From the NCBI RefSeq assembly GCF_021165955.1, contig NZ_CP088952.1, positions 5,146,001 to 5,210,000 of the forward strand: a stretch of DNA of 64,000 nt, in the 5' to 3' direction. Shown one piece after another: positions 58,264-64,000 of this stretch. The stretch comes from Massilia endophytica (lineage in GTDB: Bacteria; Pseudomonadota; Gammaproteobacteria; Burkholderiales; Burkholderiaceae_D). The position numbers were made by a program, and so were the translations under genes. The notes under the pieces are model-generated. The model saw only the letters and a list, made by a program, of their open reading frames with translations, did not search any database and had not been told where the DNA came from. Every line of letters starts with the position of its first letter. The first letter of the stretch is position 1.

Positions 58264-61200
58264 ATTTGTCAGAGCTGAGTATCCGGCGCCCCGTCATGGT
58301 GGTGCTGCTCTCGCTGAGCGTGATTCTCGCGGGGGTGCTGGCCTACGCCCATATCCCCGTGGCGGCCCTGCCCAGCTACAACACGCCGGTGATCAACGTC
58401 GGCGCCGACCTGCCGGGCGCCAGCCCGGAGACCATGGCCTCCTCGGTCGCGCTGCCGCTGGAAAAGCAGTTCTCCACCATTGCCGGCCTGGCCATGATCA
58501 CCTCCACCAGCACCCAGGGCAGCACCTCGCTCACGCTGGAATTCGACCCCAGCATCGACGTGAATGAAGTGGCGGTGGATGTGCAGGCGGCCCTGCTGCG
58601 CGCCCAGCGCCAGCTGCCGCAGGAGATGACGGACCTGCCGTCCTACCGCAAGGTGAACCCGGCCGATGCGCCGGTGCTGTTCATCCAGATGACCTCGCCA
58701 TCCCTCACGCTCTCCGAGCTGAACGATTACGCGGAAAACCTGATTGCGCCCAGTCTTTCGACGCTGCCGGGCGTGGCCCAGGTCACGGTGAATGGCCAGA
58801 AGCGCTTTGCGGTGCGGGTGCGCGCCAAGTCCGACCTGCTGAACGCGCGCAATATGACGCTGGACGAGCTGCAGCAGGCCATCCGCTCGGCCAATGCCAA
58901 CACGCCGCTCGGTATTCTCGACGGCCCGGACCAGACCCTCACCATCCAGGGCAACAGGCAGCTGATGAAGGCCTCCGAGTTTGCCGAGCTCATTGTGGCC
59001 GTGCGCAACGGCCAGCCGGTGCGCCTGAAGGATGTGGCCGAGGTGGAGGACAGCTTCCAGTCCATCAAGGCCATGGGCAGCTTCAACGGCGAGCGCTCCA
59101 TCGCGCTGCTGGTGCAGCGCCAGCCGAACGCCAACACCGTGCAGGTGGTGGACGGGGTGCGCGGCCTGCTGCCGCGCTTCCGCGCCCAGCTGCCGTCCTC
59201 CATCAATATCGACCTGGTCAACGACCGTTCGCGCTCCATCCGCGAAGCGATCCACGACGTGAACCTCACCCTGGCCCTGACCGTGGTGCTGGTGGTGCTG
59301 GTGATCTTCCTCTTCCTGCGCCGCCTGGCCGCCACCTTCATTCCCGCGATCACGCTGCCCATTTCGCTGATGGGCGCTCTGGCCCTGCTGTACGCCTTCG
59401 GCTACAGCCTGGACAACGTGTCGCTGCTCGGCATCACGCTCGCCGTCGGCCTGGTGGTGGACGACGCCATCGTGGTGCTGGAGAACATCGTGCGGCATAT
59501 CGAGCACGGCAAGAAGCCGCTGCAGGCCGCGCTGATCGGTTCGCGCGAGATGGGCTTTACCATCGTGTCGATCTCCGTGTCCCTGGTGGCGGTGTTCATC
59601 CCCATCTTCTTCATGCCGGGCGTGATCGGCCTGCTGTTCCATGAATTTGCGGTGGTGGTGGCGCTGGCGGTGCTGGTATCGGCCCTGGTGTCGCTGACCC
59701 TGGTGCCCATGCTGGCCTCGCGCTTCCTGCCTGCGGACGGGCATGAAAGCGCCGAGAGCGAGGGCTTCGTGGGCCGCTACTTCGAAGCGGGCTTCAACAG
59801 GCTGCGCAACGGCTACGCGCACACCCTGGACATGGCGCTGCGCCACCGCTATGTGGTGCTCGCCATCGCCATTGGCACCTTCGCGCTGACCGTGGTGATG
59901 TACACCGCCATTCCCAAGGGCTTCTTCCCCGAGGAGGACCTGGGCCAGGTCTTCGCCAGCTTCGAGGCCTCGGAAGACATCTCCTCCTCCGCCATGGTGA
60001 AGCTGCAGGGGCAGGTGGTCGACATCATCCGCGCCAATCCGGCGGTGCAGGACGTGACCTCCTTCACCAACGGCGGCAATTCCGGCCGCTCCTTCATCGT
60101 GCTCAAGCCGCGCAGCGAACGGGCCAAGATGCCGCAGGTGCTGGACAGCCTGCGCAAGGAAACGCGGAAGGTTGCCGGCATCTCCGTCTTCCTGCGCCCG
60201 GTGCAGAACCTGCAGCTGGGCGGACGGCCAAGCAAGAGCCGCTACCAATACACCCTGCAGTCAGTAAGCCCCGACGCGTTGGGCGACTGGGCCGAAAAAT
60301 ACCTGAACGCCATGCGCGCCGATCCGGACTTCCGCGACGTGACGAGCGACTCGCAGAACAAGGGCCTGCAGGCCTCGCTGCGCATCGACCGCGACAAGGC
60401 CAACAACCTGGGCGTGAAGCTGGCGGACGTGCGCACGGCCCTCTACCTCGCCTTTGGCGAGCGCCAGGTGTCCACCATCTACTCTTCGGCGGCCAGCTAC
60501 TTCGTGATCATGGAGGCGGCCAATGAGGACCGGCAGTTCGACGATGCGCTGACGAAGGTATCGGTGCGCAGCAGCACGGGCGACCTCGTCAAGCTCTCCA
60601 GCTTTGCCACGGTGGAGCGCACGGTGGGGCCGACCGCCGTCAACCACCAGGGCCAGCTGCAGGCCATCACCATCTCATTCAACCTGGCGCCGGACGTCCC
60701 GCTGGGCAATGCCACGCGCAAGATCGACGCCATGGCGCAGGAAATGGGGCTGCCGCCGTCCATTATCACCAGCTACGGCGGCGATGCGGCCGTGTTCCAG
60801 AGTACCCAGGGCAGCCAGCTGGTGCTCATCATTGCCGCCCTGGGCGTGATCTACGTGCTGCTGGGCGTGCTGTACGAGAGCTATATCCACCCGCTGACCA
60901 TTCTGGCGGGCCTGCCCTCGGCGGCCGTGGGGGCGCTGCTGACCCTGTGGCTCTTCAATCTCGACCTGACCATGATTGCCATCATCGGCATCCTCATGCT
61001 GATCGGTATCGTAAAGAAGAACGCGATCATGATGATCGACTTCGCCCTGCAGGCGCAGCGCGAGCAGGGCATGAAGCCGGTGGAGGCGATCCGGGAAGCC
61101 TGCGTGCTGCGCTTCCGCCCCATCATGATGACGACCCTGGCCGCGCTGATGGGCGCGCTGCCCATCGCCCTGGGCCTGGGCGCGGGCGCCGAGCTGCGCC

Positions 61201-61397
61201 AGCCGCTGGGCCTGGCCGTGTGTGGCGGCCTCATCTTCTCTCAGGTGATCACCCTCTACATCACGCCAGTGATCTACCTCTTCCTCGACAAATGGAGCGG
61301 CAACGGCCCGATGAACGACATCGACCTGGGCGGCGGCGAAGCGGCGGTGGAGAAACCGCCGGTCGAGCTGAAAGCGGTCAATCTCTCCAAGCACTGA
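58260..61397 (+). CDS. RND-family inner-membrane efflux pump (MdtB/MdtC/AcrB-like)
   Basis: A 1045-residue proton-driven exporter. N-terminus LSIRRPVMVVLLSLSVILAGV; TM4 proton-relay pair in AVGLVVDDAIVVLENIV; duplicated halves with a second FxxPxxx-type loop (FFPEEDLG); TM10-12 include GIVKKNAIMMIDFALQ and MMTTLAALMGALPIALGLG. The MdtBC-type porter is likely; substrates may be drugs, bile-like compounds or metals. Controlled by the two-component system in front. No outer-membrane channel gene is present in the window, so it must use one encoded elsewhere. Confidence 0.95.
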   Translation: MNLSELSIRRPVMVVLLSLSVILAGVLAYAHIPVAALPSYNTPVINVGADLPGASPETMASSVALPLEKQFSTIAGLAMITSTSTQGSTSLTLEFDPSIDVNEVAVDVQAALLRAQRQLPQEMTDLPSYRKVNPADAPVLFIQMTSPSLTLSELNDYAENLIAPSLSTLPGVAQVTVNGQKRFAVRVRAKSDLLNARNMTLDELQQAIRSANANTPLGILDGPDQTLTIQGNRQLMKASEFAELIVAVRNGQPVRLKDVAEVEDSFQSIKAMGSFNGERSIALLVQRQPNANTVQVVDGVRGLLPRFRAQLPSSINIDLVNDRSRSIREAIHDVNLTLALTVVLVVLVIFLFLRRLAATFIPAITLPISLMGALALLYAFGYSLDNVSLLGITLAVGLVVDDAIVVLENIVRHIEHGKKPLQAALIGSREMGFTIVSISVSLVAVFIPIFFMPGVIGLLFHEFAVVVALAVLVSALVSLTLVPMLASRFLPADGHESAESEGFVGRYFEAGFNRLRNGYAHTLDMALRHRYVVLAIAIGTFALTVVMYTAIPKGFFPEEDLGQVFASFEASEDISSSAMVKLQGQVVDIIRANPAVQDVTSFTNGGNSGRSFIVLKPRSERAKMPQVLDSLRKETRKVAGISVFLRPVQNLQLGGRPSKSRYQYTLQSVSPDALGDWAEKYLNAMRADPDFRDVTSDSQNKGLQASLRIDRDKANNLGVKLADVRTALYLAFGERQVSTIYSSAASYFVIMEAANEDRQFDDALTKVSVRSSTGDLVKLSSFATVERTVGPTAVNHQGQLQAITISFNLAPDVPLGNATRKIDAMAQEMGLPPSIITSYGGDAAVFQSTQGSQLVLIIAALGVIYVLLGVLYESYIHPLTILAGLPSAAVGALLTLWLFNLDLTMIAIIGILMLIGIVKKNAIMMIDFALQAQREQGMKPVEAIREACVLRFRPIMMTTLAALMGALPIALGLGAGAELRQPLGLAVCGGLIFSQVITLYITPVIYLFLDKWSGNGPMNDIDLGGGEAAVEKPPVELKAVNLSKH

Positions 61398-61519
61398 TAT
61401 CATGCCGCCGGAAGCGAAAGTTTCCGGCGGGCCGCTCTTCAGATACATACGGTAACATCCGTCAAGAGCGCGCTCCAGTAAGCTTACATATCGCCGGTTA
61501 GCCGGTTACGTGCACAGAA

Positions 61520-62431
61520 ATGAATTTGTCCGAGTCCAGCCACATCCATACGGATGACGAGTACTGCCCCCACTGCGGGCAGCGCCTGCCGCCGCCCGGC
61601 GTGTCGGGGCTCGACTATGGCTCGCGCAAGCCCAACCGGGTAGGTATCGCGGTGACCGTTGCGGTCCACCTCGCCATTGTGCTGCTGTTCATTATCAACC
61701 CAGGCCACCTCATCCGCATCAAGCCGCCCGCCAAGGAGGGCGAGCTGGTCTACATCGCCCCGCCGGCCCCGGCGCCGAAAAAAGCCCCGGCGCCCACCCC
61801 GCGGCCCGACCAGAAACCGCAGAAGCGGGAAGTGGCGAAAGCCCTGCCCAAGGTGCTGCCGCGCACGAACAATGAAGCAATCACGGACCCGCGCAAGGTG
61901 CAGGTCGACCCCACGCCTGCGAAAGAGCTGACGCCGGCGCCGCAGTTCGAAGATATGCAAGCCATGATCGAAGCCGCGCGTAAGCGGCGTGGCGCCCAGC
62001 CGAGCCAGTCCACGGACGCCTCGGTGGAAAGCGACGACGCGCGCGCCAAGCGCATCGCCCTGGCCAACATCATGGGGGCCCAGGGGCGCAGTGCGAATGG
62101 CGAGAAGGAAGACACGGGCGGCATCTTCGACGTGCAGAACAAGACCTTCGCCAGCGCCGACCTCAAGTTCCGCGGCTGGAACACCAACTTCAAGCGCCGC
62201 TGGCTGTCGCAGGTGCACGTCGAGGTCGGCAACGAAGTCGACATCGAAACCGCGGTGGCGAAGAAAATGATCGAGCTCATCCGCAAAGAAAAGCCGGGCG
62301 ACTTCGACTGGGAATCGCACCGCCTGCGGAAAGTCGTGCGCATGAGTGCGCGCAAAGAGGACGAAGCCGAGCTGCTCGCCTTCCTCATCCAGGAAATGTT
62401 CCCCAACTACATCAAACCCGCCCGCCGCTAA
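61520..62431 (+). CDS. Membrane protein with zinc-ribbon start, proline-rich linker and TonB-like layout (hypothetical)
   Basis: A 303-residue protein of unusual build. Residues 16-19 are CPHC in a single zinc-knuckle-like turn (EYCPHCGQRLPPPG); a membrane helix at about 41-60 (VGIAVTVAVHLAIVLLFII) follows, then a Pro/Ala/Lys-rich stretch (about 70-110), an acidic/Gln-rich middle and a C-terminal domain (about 210-300) reading SQVHVEVGNEVDIETAVAKKMIELI. The layout of helix plus Pro-rich linker is that of TonB energy transducers, but the C-terminal domain is not clearly TonB. A cytoplasmic CxxC before the helix is not a TonB feature. Function unknown. Confidence 0.75.
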   Translation: MNLSESSHIHTDDEYCPHCGQRLPPPGVSGLDYGSRKPNRVGIAVTVAVHLAIVLLFIINPGHLIRIKPPAKEGELVYIAPPAPAPKKAPAPTPRPDQKPQKREVAKALPKVLPRTNNEAITDPRKVQVDPTPAKELTPAPQFEDMQAMIEAARKRRGAQPSQSTDASVESDDARAKRIALANIMGAQGRSANGEKEDTGGIFDVQNKTFASADLKFRGWNTNFKRRWLSQVHVEVGNEVDIETAVAKKMIELIRKEKPGDFDWESHRLRKVVRMSARKEDEAELLAFLIQEMFPNYIKPARR

Positions 62432-62446
62432 GGCTACGGCTCACTT

Positions 62447-62555
62447 CGTGTCCACTTCTGGTGCCAGGGAAGAAAAGTGGACACGGACTGATCCCTAACT
62501 GCTCTAGCGCTGAGCTCGTGTCCAAAAATCTTCCCTGGCACCAGAAGTGGACACG
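62447..62555. repeat. Long nested palindrome between the TonB-like gene and hemB
   Basis: A 27-base segment at 62447-62473 (core GTCCACTTCTGGTGCCAGGG) is repeated perfectly in inverted orientation at 62529-62555. An inner pair, TGGACACG at 62478-62485 with CGTGTCCA at 62517-62524, and an outer GCTCACT/AGTGAGC extend it. It lies between two genes whose 3' ends face each other, so it could end both transcripts, but no U runs follow. Looks like a dispersed palindromic repeat family. Confidence 0.75.
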
Positions 62556-62570
62556 AGCAGAGCAGTGAGC

Positions 62571-63581
62571 TCAGGCTTTGAGCTTGCGGGCGATGTCGAG
62601 GGCGAAGTAGGTGAGGATGCCGTCGGCGCCTGCGCGCTTGAAGGCGAGCATGCTTTCCATCATGACCTTGTCGTGGTCCAGCCAGCCGTTCTGCGCGGCA
62701 GCCTTCAGCATGGCGTATTCGCCGCTGACCTGGTAGGCGAACGTCGGCACCTTGAATTCGTCCTTCACCCGGCGCACGATGTCCAGGTAGGGCATGCCGG
62801 GTTTGACCATTACCATGTCTGCACCTTCCGCCAGATCGGCCGCCACTTCGCGCAGCGCTTCGTCGCTGTTGGCCGGGTCCATCTGGTAGGTGGCCTTGTC
62901 GCTCTTGCCCAGGTTGGCCGCCGAACCCACCGCGTCGCGGAAGGGGCCGTAGAAGGCCGAGGCGTATTTCGCGGAATAGGCCATGATGCGGGTGTGGATG
63001 AAGCCCTTCTCCTCCAGCGCATTGCGGATGGCGCCGATGCGCCCGTCCATCATGTCCGACGGGGCCACCACATCCACGCCTGCTTCGGCCTGCGCCAGCG
63101 CCTGGCGGATCAGCATGGCCGTCGTGACGTCGTTGAGCACATAGCCCTTCTCGTCGATCAGGCCGTCCTGGCCGTGGCTGGTGAAGGGGTCGAGCGCCAC
63201 GTCCGTCAGAATGCCCAGCTCCGGGAAATTCTTCTTCAGCTCGCGCACGGCGCGCGGCACCAGACCTTCGGGATTGGTGGCTTCGATGCCGTCCGGCGTC
63301 TTCAGCGAGGCGTCGATCACGGGGAAGAGGGCCAGCACGGGAATGCCCAGCGTGACGCATTCTTCAGCCACTTTCATCAGCAGGTCGACCGAAACGCGCT
63401 CCACGCCCGGCATGGACAGCACCGGCTCGCGCTTGTTGCTGCCGTCCAGGATGAAGACGGGGTAGATGAGGTCGGACGCCGTCACCGCATGCTCGCGCAT
63501 CAGGGCGCGCGAGAAGGGGTCGCGGCGCATGCGGCGCATGCGCAGGGCGGGGAAGGCGGCGTTGACGTGGGAATGGGGCAT
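62571..63581 (-). CDS. hemB: Delta-aminolevulinic acid dehydratase (porphobilinogen synthase), Mg-type
   Basis: Condenses two molecules of 5-aminolevulinate to porphobilinogen, the second common step of heme synthesis. 336 residues. Schiff-base Lys in MVMVKPGMPYLDIVRRV; substrate motif APSDMMDGRIGAIR. The active-site metal loop reads TDVALDPFTSHGQDGLID, without the three zinc cysteines, which marks the Mg2+-stimulated class known from Pseudomonas-type enzymes. AAGGAG seven bases before the ATG at 63581; the frame is open further. Starts one base after the yihA stop. Confidence 0.97.
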   Translation of the reverse strand: MPHSHVNAAFPALRMRRMRRDPFSRALMREHAVTASDLIYPVFILDGSNKREPVLSMPGVERVSVDLLMKVAEECVTLGIPVLALFPVIDASLKTPDGIEATNPEGLVPRAVRELKKNFPELGILTDVALDPFTSHGQDGLIDEKGYVLNDVTTAMLIRQALAQAEAGVDVVAPSDMMDGRIGAIRNALEEKGFIHTRIMAYSAKYASAFYGPFRDAVGSAANLGKSDKATYQMDPANSDEALREVAADLAEGADMVMVKPGMPYLDIVRRVKDEFKVPTFAYQVSGEYAMLKAAAQNGWLDHDKVMMESMLAFKRAGADGILTYFALDIARKLKA

Positions 63582-63582
63582 C

Positions 63583-64000
63583 TCAGACTCCTTGTTCGGT
63601 GGGCGCGGCATCGTCGTGCAAACCGGCGAGTTCTTCAATCTTCGCGGTCGCTTCCTCGATGCCGATGCGCTTCAGTGCGGAAAACAGCTGCACGGTGAAG
63701 GGGAAGCCTTCGCCGTCTTCGTCCACGTAGCTGTCGAGCTTGGCCTGCGCCTGGCGCAGCACGTTGACGGATTCGTTGCGGTTGAGCTTGTCCACCTTGG
63801 TCAGGATGCAGTGGATGGGCTTGCCCGTCGGGGCGAACCATTCCAGCATCTGGATGTCCAGGTCGGTGAACGGACGCCGCGCGTCCATGATCAGGATGAG
63901 GGCGGCCAGCTGCTCGCGCTGCTGCACGTAGTCGCCCAGCAGGCGCTGCCAGTGCAGCTTGGCGTCGCCCGATACTTCGGCATAGCCGTAGCCCGGCAGG
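63583..64000 (-). CDS. yihA: Ribosome biogenesis GTPase YihA/YsxC (EngB), 5' end cut off by window
   Basis: GTPase required for late assembly of the 50S subunit. The visible part begins at G3, LPGYGYAEVSGDAK, then HWQRLLGDYVQQREQLAALILIMDARRPFTDLD, G4 TKVDKLNR and G5 FSALKRIG. The G1 loop and start lie beyond the right edge. Directly in front of hemB (1-base spacing), so the two are one transcript. Confidence 0.93.
   Translation of the reverse strand, partial: LPGYGYAEVSGDAKLHWQRLLGDYVQQREQLAALILIMDARRPFTDLDIQMLEWFAPTGKPIHCILTKVDKLNRNESVNVLRQAQAKLDSYVDEDGEGFPFTVQLFSALKRIGIEEATAKIEELAGLHDDAAPTEQGV

Overview
The window is high-GC, gene-dense chromosomal DNA. The ribosomal protein set, a Mg-type HemB, an IS110 element and the repeat families point to a betaproteobacterium, most probably an Oxalobacteraceae member of the Massilia/Duganella kind. 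That assignment is inference from protein character and gene order; no 16S gene is present. I saw no tRNA, rRNA, CRISPR array or replication origin.

Layout. 1-5,065: an ABC-type export system (adaptor plus cut-off ATPase, minus strand), a stand-alone MutS-like ATPase, and an alkaline-phosphatase-fold membrane phosphoethanolamine transferase. 5,168-5,549: a ParD antitoxin with a truncated ParE. 5,625-10,753: str operon rpsL-rpsG-fusA-tuf, then rpsJ and a strong terminator. 10,765-35,209: about 24.7 kb of accessory genes between rpsJ and rplC, genes that are normally adjacent. This block holds a MarR regulator with a cysteine-rich tail and an AhpD-like target, a secreted thioredoxin-like protein, a saccharopine-dehydrogenase-like reductase, a LysE/LysR pair, a serine hydrolase, a LacI-controlled carbohydrate operon, a truncated RlmI, a GST, an OhrR-like regulator with two alpha/beta hydrolases, and a YefM/RelE-type toxin-antitoxin pair. 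35,259-49,436: the rest of the S10, spc and alpha operons (rplC to rplQ, with secY, infA and rpoA), restarted by its own candidate promoter. 49,475-50,422: an IS110 transposase. 50,698-62,431: M28 peptidase, DsbD, a Spy-like protein, a two-component system fused in operon to an RND efflux pump, and a zinc-ribbon/TonB-like membrane protein. 62,571-64,000: hemB and the cut-off GTPase gene yihA/engB.

The most interesting unit is the carbohydrate operon at 17,615-30,573. A LacI regulator precedes a promoter with two head-to-tail 12-bp operators. It then runs ribokinase, TonB-dependent receptor, a fused CitE-type lyase/class III CoA-transferase, a fused beta-propeller/sodium symporter, a fused barrel/SUMF-fold protein without the formylglycine-enzyme cysteines, and a GH127 beta-L-arabinofuranosidase-type hydrolase. 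The last five genes are almost touching. The likely logic is outer-membrane uptake, symport of an intact arabinofuranosyl- or related compound, cytoplasmic hydrolysis, sugar phosphorylation, and CoA-dependent cleavage of an acid product. The substrate is not readable from the sequence.

Regulation visible in the sequence includes a consensus sigma-70 promoter before rpsL, attenuator-like hairpins after rpsG, fusA, tuf, rpsD and rpoA, a tetraloop hairpin that overlaps the candidate rpsD promoter, and palindromic operators beside the MarR, LacI and OhrR-like genes.
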